The notes under the pieces were generated by a model that made no database searches, was not told the origin of the DNA, and was given only the letters and a program-made list of their open reading frames with translations. From contig JAJZXJ010000013.1 of the NCBI GenBank assembly GCA_021802425.1, positions 1 through 49,520 on the forward strand: a stretch of DNA of 49,520 bases, in the 5' to 3' direction. The translations under genes and the position numbers were made by a program. The first letter of the stretch is position 1, and each line of letters opens with the position of its first letter. Source of the DNA: Acidulodesulfobacterium sp021802425. GTDB taxonomy: Bacteria > SZUA-79 > Acidulodesulfobacterales > Acidulodesulfobacteraceae. Below, piece by piece: positions 41,403 through 49,520 of the stretch.

Positions 41403-42362
41403 TTAAAAAAGCATCTCCATTATTGCCTTTTGCACATGAAGCCTGTTTTCCGCCTCTTCGAATACATACGGCGAAAACCTTTCGAATACGGCTTCGGTAA
41501 CCTCTTCGTTTCTATGGACGGGCAAACAATGAAGAAATATAACATCCTTTTTAGCGCTCCCGATAACCCCGTCATCGATAATGAACGGCTTAAGCTTATC
41601 GATTTTTTCTTTGTTATCTTCCTGTCCCATACTGATAAAAACATCGGTAGTAATAACATCGGCATCCTCAGCCGCGCTGATTTTATCATGTGAAACGGAA
41701 AACCTTCCGCCCCTTTTTCCGGATTCGCCTGCAACCCTTTCATCCGCTTTAAATCCGTCAGGCATTGCCAAAACAAGCTCGAAACCCATAACGGCCTGAA
41801 GGCTGATCCACGAATTTGCCATATTGTTTGCATCGCCGAAGTACGCTATCTTAAGATTTTTAATAATGTTTCCGGCATCTCGCAGAGCGGCATCCGCCGC
41901 TTTCTTCGTATTATTCCGCATTTTGCTTTTCGCCTCATAAACGGTGAATATATCGGCTAAAATCTGGGCGGGGTGATATAAATCGGTAAGACCGTTAATC
42001 ACGGGCTTTTTGAAATACGCGGCAAATTCCTCTATTCTTGCCTGCTCGAATGTTCTTATAACAGCTCCGTCTATATACCTGCTCAAGACGCGCGCCGTAT
42101 CTTTTATAGGCTCGCCCCTGCCCAACTGCATGTCTCTGGGCGACATAAAAATCGGATGCCCGCCCAGCTCCGCCACTCCAACCTCAAAAGATACCCTCGT
42201 TCTCGTGGAAGACTTTTCGAATATAAGCCCTATTTTTTTGCCTTTAAGATAACCGCCGCCAAGGGTTCTATCCGCTTTTAAAAGAGCTGCCCTCGAAAGA
42301 ATATCATACATTTCGCCCGCGGTTAAATCATAAACGGACAAAAAATTTCGTACGGAATTCAT
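41403..42362 (-). CDS. argF: ornithine carbamoyltransferase
   Basis: 319 residues: carbamoyl-phosphate loop EKSSTRTRVSFEVG, HPIFMSPRDMQLGRGEPIKDTARVLSRY, the FEQARIEEFA region, HPAQILADIFTVYE, and the ornithine-site FLHCLPVHRNEEV. It makes citrulline. It lies 4 bp after argD and 25 bp before argG, in a compact argB-argD-argF-argG order. Confidence 0.96.
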   Translation of the reverse strand: MNSVRNFLSVYDLTAGEMYDILSRAALLKADRTLGGGYLKGKKIGLIFEKSSTRTRVSFEVGVAELGGHPIFMSPRDMQLGRGEPIKDTARVLSRYIDGAVIRTFEQARIEEFAAYFKKPVINGLTDLYHPAQILADIFTVYEAKSKMRNNTKKAADAALRDAGNIIKNLKIAYFGDANNMANSWISLQAVMGFELVLAMPDGFKADERVAGESGKRGGRFSVSHDKISAAEDADVITTDVFISMGQEDNKEKIDKLKPFIIDDGVIGSAKKDVIFLHCLPVHRNEEVTEAVFERFSPYVFEEAENRLHVQKAIMEMLF

Positions 42363-42366
42363 AATT

Positions 42367-43569
42367 TTATTTTGTAATTATTTTATAGCCATTAAGGACT
42401 TCTGCCGCATGCCCCATAAACAAATCGATTTCGTCTTTTTTGATAATTAACGGCGGAGTGAGCCTGAGAACCCTGTCCTGAACGGCTGTGGTTAAAAATC
42501 CTTTTTCGATTAATTTGATTGCGATATCTTTTGCCTTTAAATCATAAAACTCAATGGCGCTTATAAGCCCGATAGTCCTGACTTCTTTGATTAATTTTGG
42601 AAATTTATTTTTCAAATCGTTTAATTTGATGCCGATATAATCCCCTTTTTTAAAAACATCGTCCAAAAATCCGTCTTTCGTTATTTCGTCAAAAAAAGCG
42701 TTTGCCGCCGATAAAACAAGCGGTCCGCCCCCGAATGTCGATGCGTGATTGCCCGGTTCGAAAGCTCTTGCCGCTTCGTCTTTTGCCAGCACTGCGCCGA
42801 TAGGAAGCCCGCCGGCCAGCGGTTTTGCAAGGGTCATAATATCCGGTTCCACATCAAAATTCATATAGGCAAAAAGTTTTCCGGTTCTTCCAAGCCCGAC
42901 CTGAACCTCGTCGAAAATTAAAAGAATGCCGTTTTTAAGAGTTAACTCTCTCAGCTTCTTTAAGTAGCCTCTATCCGCTATATTAACCCCGCCCTCTCCC
43001 TGCACGGGTTCCACGATAACGGCGCAATATTCCCTATCTTTAACCAGACTTTCGATATCCGTTAAATCGTTAAATTTTACATAAGTGAAGCCGCCTAAAA
43101 GCGGTTCGAATCCGTTATGATACTTTTCCTGTCCCGTTGCCGAAAGCGCCCCGAAAGTCCTCCCGTGAAAGGAATTTTGCATGGTTATTATCTTATATCC
43201 CCTTTTTGAAAATTTCTTCGCAAAAATTCTTGCAAGCTTAATGGCGCCCTCGATGCTTTCCGCCCCGCTATTGCAGAAAAAAACTTTATCGGCAAACGAA
43301 TTTTTACAGAGTTTTTCCGCAAGCAAAGCCTGCGGCCCGGTGTAAAAATAGTTGGATACATGAATTAACTTCCCCAGCTGTTCTATTATCGACGAATTTA
43401 TAGCTTTATTATTATACCCAAGGCTATTTACGGCTATTCCCGATGCAAAATCGATATAACTTTTGCCGTTTTCATCAAAAAGGGTTACCCCGTCGCCTTT
43501 TACTAAAGCAAGGTCAAACCTGCCGTATGTATTCATTATATACTTATTCGTAAGCTCTTTTATATTCAT
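42367..43569 (-). CDS. argD: acetylornithine aminotransferase
   Basis: 400 residues of a class III PLP aminotransferase: FASGIAVNSLGYNN, FFCNSGAESIEGAIKLAR, FHGRTFGALSATGQ, VEPVQGEGGVN, LLIFDEVQVGLGRTGKLFAY, and the PLP lysine in MTLAKPLAGGLPIGA. It makes N-acetylornithine in the arginine pathway and may also serve in diaminopimelate synthesis, as in E. coli. It lies 19 bp after argB. Confidence 0.94.
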   Translation of the reverse strand: MNIKELTNKYIMNTYGRFDLALVKGDGVTLFDENGKSYIDFASGIAVNSLGYNNKAINSSIIEQLGKLIHVSNYFYTGPQALLAEKLCKNSFADKVFFCNSGAESIEGAIKLARIFAKKFSKRGYKIITMQNSFHGRTFGALSATGQEKYHNGFEPLLGGFTYVKFNDLTDIESLVKDREYCAVIVEPVQGEGGVNIADRGYLKKLRELTLKNGILLIFDEVQVGLGRTGKLFAYMNFDVEPDIMTLAKPLAGGLPIGAVLAKDEAARAFEPGNHASTFGGGPLVLSAANAFFDEITKDGFLDDVFKKGDYIGIKLNDLKNKFPKLIKEVRTIGLISAIEFYDLKAKDIAIKLIEKGFLTTAVQDRVLRLTPPLIIKKDEIDLFMGHAAEVLNGYKIITK

Positions 43570-43588
43570 TTTTTCACCCGCATTGTCA

Positions 43589-44437
43589 TTAATGCGTTAT
43601 CTGGGTTCCTATGCCCTTTTTTGTAAATATTTCTAATAAAACTGCATGGGGAACGCTTCCATTTATTATATGCACCTTCTTAACGCCCAAATTTAAAGCG
43701 CTTATGCAAGAATTAGCTTTCGGTATCATTCCGCCGTGGATAATCCCTTCTTTTATCATCTTTTTTATCTCGTTTTCTTTTGCCGAAGATATTAATTCGT
43801 TTTTTGAATCCAAAAGGCCGTCCTGATCGGACAAAATAATAAGTTTTTCGGCGGCAAGTTCGGCGGCAATCGCTCCAGCCGCTAAATCTGCGTTGATATT
43901 AAGGGTATTTCCCGTTTCATCCATACTGACCGGAGCAATCACCGGAATAAAGGCCGCATCGAGCGTCAATAAGACCTCTTTATTAATCCTCTTTACGACT
44001 CCGACATTCCCGAGGTCTATTTTACCCGTTTTTATTTTTTCCGCCACGATAAGATTGCCGTCTTTCCCCGATAAACCGCAGGCCTTCCCCCCGAATTTAT
44101 TTATTAAAGCAACAAGGTTTTTGTTGATTTTACCCGACAAAACCATTTCGACGACTTCCATTGTGCTTTCATCGGTCAAACGGTATCCGTCGTGAAAATT
44201 AATTTTCATGCCGAGCTTCTTTAAAAGAGTATCGATGTCTTTTCCGCCGCCGTGGACTATTATTATATTAATGCCGATGAGTTTTAAAAGTATAATATCT
44301 TTAATGAAACCTTCCTTTAAATCGTTATCCGAAGCAATAGAGCCGCCAAATTTTATTACGAAGGTTTTTGAAGCAAATTGTTGAATATACGGCAACGCTT
44401 CGAGTAAAACCCCTGCTTTTTTTATATATTCTTCCAT
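43589..44437 (-). CDS. argB: acetylglutamate kinase
   Basis: 282 residues of the amino-acid-kinase fold: VIKFGGSIASDNDL, IIVHGGGKDIDTLLKKLGM, DGYRLTDESTMEVVEMVLSGKINKNLVALIN, LNINADLAAGAIAAEL, LSDQDGLLD and GGMIPKANSCISAL. The N-terminal region (EALPYIQQFASKTFVIK) has the extra helix often found in arginine-inhibited enzymes, so end-product control is likely. Its start overlaps the hslU stop by one base. Confidence 0.95.
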   Translation of the reverse strand: MEEYIKKAGVLLEALPYIQQFASKTFVIKFGGSIASDNDLKEGFIKDIILLKLIGINIIIVHGGGKDIDTLLKKLGMKINFHDGYRLTDESTMEVVEMVLSGKINKNLVALINKFGGKACGLSGKDGNLIVAEKIKTGKIDLGNVGVVKRINKEVLLTLDAAFIPVIAPVSMDETGNTLNINADLAAGAIAAELAAEKLIILSDQDGLLDSKNELISSAKENEIKKMIKEGIIHGGMIPKANSCISALNLGVKKVHIINGSVPHAVLLEIFTKKGIGTQITH

Positions 44438-45825
44438 TACAGTATATACCTTGAAAGGTCTTCGTCTTTAACTATGTCTATTAATCTGTCATCGACATAA
44501 GCCTTATCTATAACGACCTTTTTAGAAGCTTTGAACGGGGCATCGAAGGATATGCCCTCCATAACCTTTTCTAAAATCGTATGAAGCCGCCTTGCGCCGA
44601 TATTCTCGGTTTTCAGGTTGACCTCCTCGGCGATTTCGGCAATTCTTTCTATACCGTCATCCGTAAAATCCAATACCACATTTTCGGTTTTAAGCAGTTC
44701 AAAGTACTGTTTTATTAAAGCGCCTTTAGGCTCTTTCAATATTCTTATGAAATCCTTTTTGGACAGCGAGTCCATCTCGACCCTTATCGGAAATCTTCCC
44801 TGAAGCTCCGGAATTAAATCAGACGGTTTAGACACATGAAATGCCCCCGCCGCGATAAATAAAATATGGTCTGTTTTAACCACCCCGTATTTTGTCATGA
44901 CATTAGAGCCTTCTATTATGGGAAGCAAATCCCTTTGAACGCCTTCCCTCGATACATCGGGGCCGTAAGATTTTTCTCTGGAAGCAATTTTATCTATTTC
45001 ATCGATAAATATCAAACCGGAATTTTCCACGCTTTGAATAGCGCCCTTGATAACCTTATCCGTATCGACAAGCCTTTCGCTCTCTTCGCGGACCAGTATA
45101 TCGTAAGCCTCGGGGACCCTTATCTTTTCCAATTTTTTTTGTTTGGGAAACATATTAGAAAACATGTCTTTAAAATCCTGCCCGATATCGTCCATCCCCG
45201 ATTGAGAAAATATTTCTATGACGGGGACGGGAGACCTGTTTAACGACTTAACCTCCATTTCCACAAACCTGTCGTTTAGTTTGCCTTCTTTAAACATAAT
45301 CCTGAATTTTTCCCTTGTATTTATATAACTGCTTTTACCGTTAGCTTCATTGTTTGCGCCGTTTTTTTTTGGCATTCTCGGGGGCGGGGAAACTAATAAG
45401 TCTAAAAGTAATTCCTCGGCATTTTGCTTTGCTTTTTCGATAACATACTCGGTTTCTTTGGCTCTTTCATTTATGTAGGCTGTTTCGACAATATCCCTGA
45501 TCATGGATTCTACATCCCTTCCCATATAACCGACCTCCGTAAATTTTGATGCTTCGACCTTTATGAAAGGGGAATCGGATAATTTTGCGATACGCCGGGC
45601 AATCTCGGTTTTGCCGACCCCCGTCGGCCCGATTAAAAGGATATTTTTAGGAACAATATCGTCTATGATTGAAGGCGGCACATTGTTTCTTCTAAAACGG
45701 GTCCTTAAGGCTATGGCTACCGATTTTTTTGCCCTGTCCTGCCCTATGACATATTTATCGAGTTCTTTTACAATTTCTTTCGGCGTTAAAAAGTCTATTT
45801 TCTTATTATTCTTATTATTAGCCAT
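44437..45825 (-). CDS. hslU: ATP-dependent protease ATPase subunit HslU
   Basis: 462 residues: TPKEIVKELDKYVIGQDRAKKSVAIALR, Walker A LLIGPTGVGKTEIARRIAKL, the pore loop GYMGRDVES, a variable I domain (about 110-240), Walker B GLIFIDEIDKIA, and the sensor segment NIGARRLHTILEKVME. It unfolds substrates for the HslV peptidase. hslV lies 6 bp upstream. Linkage to xerC upstream repeats an order (xerC-hslV-hslU) known from Firmicutes and other groups. Confidence 0.96.
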   Translation of the reverse strand: MANNKNNKKIDFLTPKEIVKELDKYVIGQDRAKKSVAIALRTRFRRNNVPPSIIDDIVPKNILLIGPTGVGKTEIARRIAKLSDSPFIKVEASKFTEVGYMGRDVESMIRDIVETAYINERAKETEYVIEKAKQNAEELLLDLLVSPPPRMPKKNGANNEANGKSSYINTREKFRIMFKEGKLNDRFVEMEVKSLNRSPVPVIEIFSQSGMDDIGQDFKDMFSNMFPKQKKLEKIRVPEAYDILVREESERLVDTDKVIKGAIQSVENSGLIFIDEIDKIASREKSYGPDVSREGVQRDLLPIIEGSNVMTKYGVVKTDHILFIAAGAFHVSKPSDLIPELQGRFPIRVEMDSLSKKDFIRILKEPKGALIKQYFELLKTENVVLDFTDDGIERIAEIAEEVNLKTENIGARRLHTILEKVMEGISFDAPFKASKKVVIDKAYVDDRLIDIVKDEDLSRYIL

Positions 45826-45831
45826 GCTGTT

Positions 45832-46389
45832 TTATATCTCCTCTAAAATAATATTATCATTCGTGTAAATACAGATGCGGGAAGCCGTCTTCATTGCGTA
45901 TTCGGCAATTTCTTTTGCGCTTAAATCCGTTTTTTCCATTAAACCGAGCGCGCAGGCAAGCGCATAAGGGGCGCCCGAACCGATGGACAGAATATCCTCG
46001 TCAGGTTCTATAACATCGCCTGCTCCAGATATTATGAAAGAGTCCGTTTTATCGACCACGATAAGCATGGCCTCCAGCCGCCTGAGTATTTTATCCGTCC
46101 GCCAGTCTTTTGCGAGTTCTACGCTTGCCCTTTTTACGCTCCCGTTATATTTTGAAAGTTTCTCTTCCATTTTTTCGAAAAGCGTAAAGGCGTCGGCGGT
46201 TGCCCCCGCAAATCCCGCTATTACCTTATCGTTATACAGCCGCCTGACCTTTCTCGCCCTGTGTTTCATAATGGTATTTCCAAGCGTAACCTGCCCGTCC
46301 CCCGCAACGGCGACACGGCCGTTTCGCCTGACTCCGATTATCGTGGTTCCGATAAGTTTTACCGCCTCATTAGCGTTATTATTATCCAT
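45832..46389 (-). CDS. hslV: ATP-dependent protease peptidase subunit HslV
   Basis: 185 residues of a proteasome-beta-like peptidase. The nucleophile is Thr15 in IGTTIIGVRR, preceded by 14 residues, so a propeptide must be removed; in E. coli only the initiator Met is lost. GDGQVTLGNTIMKHRARKVRRLY and GFAGATADAFTLFE are typical, as is the C-terminal ILEEI that docks to HslU. It follows xerC by 39 bp. Confidence 0.95.
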   Translation of the reverse strand: MDNNNANEAVKLIGTTIIGVRRNGRVAVAGDGQVTLGNTIMKHRARKVRRLYNDKVIAGFAGATADAFTLFEKMEEKLSKYNGSVKRASVELAKDWRTDKILRRLEAMLIVVDKTDSFIISGAGDVIEPDEDILSIGSGAPYALACALGLMEKTDLSAKEIAEYAMKTASRICIYTNDNIILEEI

Positions 46390-46428
46390 TAATTTATTTC
46401 TCCCGTTTAAATTTAAATTATAATAAGG

Positions 46429-47355
46429 TTATTTATGCCCCGAAAGCGGATGGGACTTATTATAAACATCCAGAAGTTTCTTAAGGCTTAAATGCGTATA
46501 TTTTTCGGTTGTAGATAAGTTTGAATGTCCGAGCATATCCTGAATAGACCTTAAATCGGCGCCGTTATCCAAAAGATTTGTGGCAAAAGAATGCCGCAAA
46601 CTATGCGGCGAAATATTTTTAAACTGCCCCGTAATCGCCATGGACTCTTTTACCACCCTGTGGATAGTCCTTCTGACAAGATGCGAACCCTTCTTATTAA
46701 TAATCAAATAGCCCGCTTGAGGCGTTAAGCGAATCCTGTCCAAATAATCAAACCATGTTTTAATCTTTTTAACGGTTATTTGCGTAAGCGGAACAATTCT
46801 CTGTTTTGACCCCTTTCCCAAAATTCTAACATAGCCTCCGCTTAATTCCAGATCCGTCTTTTTCACGGCAATTAACTCGCTGACCCTCAGGCCGCTTCCG
46901 TATAAAAATTCCAAAATCAGGTCGTTCCTGATTATTTCGAAATGCTTATTTGACCCCCTTTTATGCCATTTTAACGCCGCATCGAAATAGTTATTTAATA
47001 AAAAATCCGCCTCCTTCGATGTTAAAAAGAACGGCAATTTTTTTTCTACTTTTGGAAGTTCCAGTAAAAAAGCGGGGTTATGACTGATTAAATGTTTTTT
47101 TTCCAAAAAGCCAAAAAATGATTTTATCGACTCGACCTTTCTTGCCAGACTCGTCTTTTTAACGGTTTCGTAAATCTTGCTTAAATAACCCTTTATTTCT
47201 ATTTCGGTTACCTCTTCCAGCGAACTGACGGATGTATCTTTATTTAGATAGTCGATAAAAAGTTTAACATCCGTCCTGTAAGCCGAAACCGTATTTAAAG
47301 AGTAATTTTTCTCGAGCTTAATATTTTCCGAAAATTCTTTTAAAAAATCTTCCAT
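46429..47355 (-). CDS. xerC: tyrosine recombinase XerC
   Basis: 308 residues: an N-terminal SAM-like DNA-binding domain (about 1-90, NYSLNTVSAYRTDVKLFIDYL) and a catalytic domain with Arg in YGSGLRVSELIA, Lys in LGKGSKQRIVPL, the HSLRHSFATNLL His/Arg pair, LGHSNLSTTEKY with the His and the nucleophile Tyr. All catalytic residues are present. Its place beside hslVU marks it as the chromosomal dimer-resolution recombinase, not a phage integrase; no attachment-site repeats are seen around it. Confidence 0.9.
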   Translation of the reverse strand: MEDFLKEFSENIKLEKNYSLNTVSAYRTDVKLFIDYLNKDTSVSSLEEVTEIEIKGYLSKIYETVKKTSLARKVESIKSFFGFLEKKHLISHNPAFLLELPKVEKKLPFFLTSKEADFLLNNYFDAALKWHKRGSNKHFEIIRNDLILEFLYGSGLRVSELIAVKKTDLELSGGYVRILGKGSKQRIVPLTQITVKKIKTWFDYLDRIRLTPQAGYLIINKKGSHLVRRTIHRVVKESMAITGQFKNISPHSLRHSFATNLLDNGADLRSIQDMLGHSNLSTTEKYTHLSLKKLLDVYNKSHPLSGHK

Positions 47356-47516
47356 TTAACATTCACATTAATTTACATTTATCGTGAATTGCCTATCAAG
47401 TTAATAAATAAGTGAATAAATAAAATAATTTAAAATTTAAATTATATCATAAATTGGAATGGAAATTAAATACAAATTTAACCCCCTTGATAGAATGGGC
47501 AGACAAAAAAGCCGGC

Positions 47517-48362
47517 TCAAATAAATCTGTAAGTTAAAACAAAGGCGCCGAATATTATGCAATAAAAGGCAAACGGGTAAAGGGCGTTTACCTCGTACTT
47601 ATGAAAATATTTCATAAGGGCATATACGCTTAAATATGCCGCAACTCCGGCAACCGCGCCGCTCGCTAAGGACACTGCGGTAAAATGAAGCATATGCAGT
47701 TTAATCATCTTTGGAACCTCCAATAGTCCTGCGGCAAGAATTATGGGCGTTGCCAGAAGGAATGAAAATCTGGCGGCATATTCGTGTTTAAAACCCAAGT
47801 AAAGCGCGGCAACCATGGTAATCGCGGAACGGGATATGCCGGGTATTAGAGCAAACGACTGAAACGCGCCGATAATGAGGGCGGCGGTAATAGTCATATC
47901 GGATATTTTAGCAATGCCCTGCTTTCTCCTTTTCTTTTCGCCCAGATAAAGTATTACGCCGTTTACCATAAGAAAAACAGCCGCTATATCCGTAAAACCG
48001 AAAAGCCTTTTTAGTTTATGAACGAACAGCAGTCCTATAAGTCCGGCTGGAATAGTGGCAAGCGCAAGAAGATAAAGGGTTTTAGAGCCTTCGTTTATAT
48101 TAAGATTTTTATTTTTTAAGCCGGTAAAAAATCCTTTAAATAAATTAATCCAATCTTTATAAAAATATATGAGCAGGGCAAACGCGGTACCCAGATGAAG
48201 CACGACAAGAAACGGCAAAAAGCCCTCCGACTGCCTGTTTATATGCCATCCCAAAAGTTTTGGAACTATAACCCCGTGAGCCAGGCTTGAAACGGGAAAC
48301 AGCTCCGTAATACCCTGAAGTACGGCTAAAATTAAAGCATGGAGCAAGGAAAGATGAATCAT
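47517..48362 (-). CDS. uppP: undecaprenyl-diphosphatase UppP (BacA)
   Basis: 281 residues and about eight membrane helices. Both active-site motifs are there: GITELFPVSSLAHG near residue 17-30 and IPGISRSAITMVAAL near 172. The first differs slightly from the common EFLPVSSTGH. It recycles the undecaprenyl carrier lipid for cell-wall synthesis. AGGGGTG lies before the ATG and a -35/-10 pair at 48447-48475 drives it. It is the first gene of the long leftward run; 160 AT-rich bases without clear signals separate it from xerC. Confidence 0.92.
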   Translation of the reverse strand: MIHLSLLHALILAVLQGITELFPVSSLAHGVIVPKLLGWHINRQSEGFLPFLVVLHLGTAFALLIYFYKDWINLFKGFFTGLKNKNLNINEGSKTLYLLALATIPAGLIGLLFVHKLKRLFGFTDIAAVFLMVNGVILYLGEKKRRKQGIAKISDMTITAALIIGAFQSFALIPGISRSAITMVAALYLGFKHEYAARFSFLLATPIILAAGLLEVPKMIKLHMLHFTAVSLASGAVAGVAAYLSVYALMKYFHKYEVNALYPFAFYCIIFGAFVLTYRFI

Positions 48363-48446
48363 ATAAACACCCCTTATTTTATCTTTATTATTTCTGCGAT
48401 ATATCGATACGGTATTTATTTTTTTAAATTAAATTAAAGCAATTTA

Positions 48447-48475
48447 ATTTAATACGATTTAGGGTGAAATGTCAA
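48447..48475 (-). promoter_or_regulatory. sigma-70 promoter of uppP
   Basis: On the minus strand TTGACA (48475-48470), 17 bp, TTAAAT (48452-48447). It is placed about 85 bp before the uppP ATG. Confidence 0.5.
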
Positions 48476-48483
48476 TAATGAAA

Positions 48484-48521
48484 ATACCCTTTGACCGATA
48501 TAAATATCGGCCGCAGGGTAT
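48484..48521. promoter_or_regulatory. two-storey hairpin in the uppP-FAH intergenic region
   Basis: ATACCCT (48484-48490) pairs with AGGGTAT (48515-48521); inside, CCGATA (48495-48500) pairs with TATCGG (48505-48510), with symmetric 4-nt internal loops and a 4-nt end loop. No T-run follows on either strand, so it is not a normal terminator. The 362-bp gap (48363-48724) also holds the sites at 48447, 48582, 48639 and 48681. Confidence 0.55.
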
Positions 48522-48581
48522 TAAATCGAAAATGGAGGGTGATTCTTTGCTTACAGTATGAATTTATAATAACACGGGAAA

Positions 48582-48621
48582 TGTTACAATAGCGTTAAGA
48601 TTTTGTTAAGTTTTTGTTACA
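48582..48621 (+). promoter_or_regulatory. array of four 7-bp direct repeats at 11-bp period
   Basis: Heptamers TGTTACA (48582), CGTTAAG (48593), TGTTAAG (48604) and TGTTACA (48615) follow one another with 4-bp AT-rich spacers, exactly 11 bp from start to start. This 7+4 layout is that of sites for OmpR/PhoB-family regulators. It lies 104-143 bp before the FAH gene start. Confidence 0.55.
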
Positions 48622-48638
48622 ATCTCCTGCGGGCGGCT

Positions 48639-48666
48639 AAATTTGTTGAACCGATTCAACGAATTT
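48639..48666. promoter_or_regulatory. 28-bp inverted repeat upstream of the FAH gene
   Basis: AAATTTGTTGAA, CCGA, TTCAACGAATTT: 12-bp arms with one mismatch around a 4-bp centre. It is a candidate operator between the repeat array and the FAH gene, ending 58 bp before its start. Confidence 0.5.
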
Positions 48667-48680
48667 GTTATTATATTACA

Positions 48681-48698
48681 TGTATAACATTGTATAAC
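48681..48698 (+). promoter_or_regulatory. TGTATAAC direct repeat, 10-bp period
   Basis: TGTATAAC at 48681-48688 and again at 48691-48698. It lies about 27-44 bp before the FAH start codon, where a -10 region could be; TATAAC itself may serve as the -10. Confidence 0.35.
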
Positions 48699-48724
48699 CT
48701 GCTGCACAATAAAAAGAGGTCTAA

Positions 48725-49504
48725 GTGAAATTTGGAAGGTTTAGGCACAAGACCGGGGAAATGAGAACATATTACGGAACATTATCTACCGATGCAGGGA
48801 ACACTTTTATTAATACTATAGAAGAAGATTTCGATTTTACTAATTTTAATTATACCGGAAGGCAGTATGAGCTTTCGGAACTCGAATTTTTGCCTCCCGG
48901 CGTCCCGACTAAAATTGTTGCCGTAGGGCTGAATTATAAAGACCACGCCCAAGAGATGCAAAAAAAATTGCCCGAAGAACCTTTGCTTTTTATTAAGCCG
49001 TCCTCAAGCATTATCGCCCATCTTGGAACTATTTTAAGACCTGCGGCTTCTAAAAGAGTGGACTATGAATCCGAACTGGCAATCGTTATAGGCAAAACGG
49101 CAAAAAATGTGAAAAAAAGCGATGCAGAGGATTATATATTCGGTTATACTTGTTTAAACGATGTGACCGCGAGAGATCTGCAAATCAAAGACATTCAATA
49201 TACAAGGGCAAAGGGATTCGACACTTTCGCTCCGGTAGGCCCTTTTATAGAAACCGAAATAGAAAACCCGTCCAATCTTCAAATCAAGGGGTATCTTAAC
49301 GGCGAATTAAAACAGTCGTCGAACACTTCCAACCTTATTTTTAATCCCTGCGAGTTAGTCGAATTTATTTCCGGCATTATGACGCTTTTCCCCGGCGACA
49401 TTATTTCGACGGGCACCCCTTCGGGGGTCGGCAGTTTAAACCACGGGGATGTATTTGAAATCGAAATTGAAAATATCGGGAAATTAAAAAACTTCGTCGA
49501 ATAA
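48725..49504 (+). CDS. fumarylacetoacetate-hydrolase-family protein
   Basis: 259 residues of the FAH fold. After a variable N-terminal domain (1-55) comes IVAVGLNYKDHAQEM, FIKPSSSIIAHLGTI, the metal-ligand segment DYESELAIVIGK, GYTCLNDVTARDLQ, AKGFDTFAPVGPFI, and the C-terminal FPGDIISTGTPSGVG. Members hydrolyse C-C bonds or decarboxylate oxo-acids such as oxaloacetate; the substrate cannot be told. The start is GTG with AGAGGT 5-10 bases before it. It is the only rightward gene after 17063, has a site-rich upstream region, and a further gene starts 13 bp after its stop. Confidence 0.88.
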   Translation: MKFGRFRHKTGEMRTYYGTLSTDAGNTFINTIEEDFDFTNFNYTGRQYELSELEFLPPGVPTKIVAVGLNYKDHAQEMQKKLPEEPLLFIKPSSSIIAHLGTILRPAASKRVDYESELAIVIGKTAKNVKKSDAEDYIFGYTCLNDVTARDLQIKDIQYTRAKGFDTFAPVGPFIETEIENPSNLQIKGYLNGELKQSSNTSNLIFNPCELVEFISGIMTLFPGDIISTGTPSGVGSLNHGDVFEIEIENIGKLKNFVE

Positions 49505-49517
49505 AAAAGGGGTGAAA

Positions 49518-49520
49518 ATG
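49518..49520 (+). CDS. start codon of the next gene (partial)
   Basis: The last three bases are ATG, preceded by AAGGGGTGAAA, the same ribosome-site style as before glnK and uppP. Only the start codon is inside the window, 13 bp after the FAH stop, so the product is unknown but an operon with the FAH gene is likely. Confidence 0.45.

Noticed and set aside
46429..47355. XerC as integrase of a mobile element
   Set aside because: It is beside hslVU in a known housekeeping order, has no att-like direct repeats, no tRNA target and no cargo genes.

Overview
This is an AT-rich stretch of a Gram-negative chromosome. The LPS transport and Kdo genes, outer-membrane porin, sigma-54 (RpoN) with NtrY/NtrX, and an MJ0042 zinc-ribbon protein point to a deltaproteobacterium-like lineage. 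A more exact assignment (for example the uncultured acid-mine 'Acidulodesulfobacterales' type) is only a guess. A run of 100 Ns at 10813-10912 shows this is a scaffolded draft assembly. Almost every gene is a housekeeping or biosynthetic gene. I found no CRISPR array, prophage, transposase gene, rRNA or tRNA.

Layout. 1-455: start of a leftward partial gene and its probable control region with two identical-architecture operators. 456-1352: DciA-like protein and a zinc-ribbon membrane protein. 1448-5982: nitrogen cluster read leftward from a sigma-54 promoter (porin, PII protein, ammonium transporter, twin-hairpin terminator, then a PAS histidine kinase). 6086-10044: DUF4390 protein, NtrY and NtrX. 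10102-13126: metallo-hydrolase cut by the assembly gap, then LptG and LptF. 13350-17063 (rightward): degenerate receiver protein, NadC, biotin ligase, CoaX. From 17156 to 48362 every gene reads leftward: SAH hydrolase and MetK; RapZ, HPF, RpoN; LptB/A/C, KdsC/D/A; PyrG; DapB, DapA, LysA; polyprenyl synthase; RadA with an RpiB-like protein; FAD reductase, NHL protein, lipoprotein; ArgH, G, F, D, B; HslU, HslV, XerC; UppP. A FAH-family enzyme reads rightward at the right edge behind a site-rich control region.

How it works together. The window holds both halves of envelope LPS assembly (LptF/G and LptA/B/C with Kdo synthesis), diaminopimelate/lysine and arginine synthesis, the methyl cycle (MetK/AhcY), and a nitrogen circuit in which RpoN, the GAFTGA-type activator NtrX and a consensus -24/-12 promoter occur within 17 kb.

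The less ordinary content is: (i) two families of dispersed palindromic elements, one a 25-bp palindrome with compensatory base changes and one MITE-like, in one place combined; (ii) an RpiB/LacAB-fold protein without catalytic residues, coupled to radA; (iii) a perfect 38-bp palindrome inside rpoN; (iv) an array of four 7-bp repeats at exact 11-bp period before the FAH gene; (v) two TGACAA-N3-TTGTCA operators exactly 100 bp apart; (vi) a receiver-domain protein lacking its phospho-acceptor aspartate.
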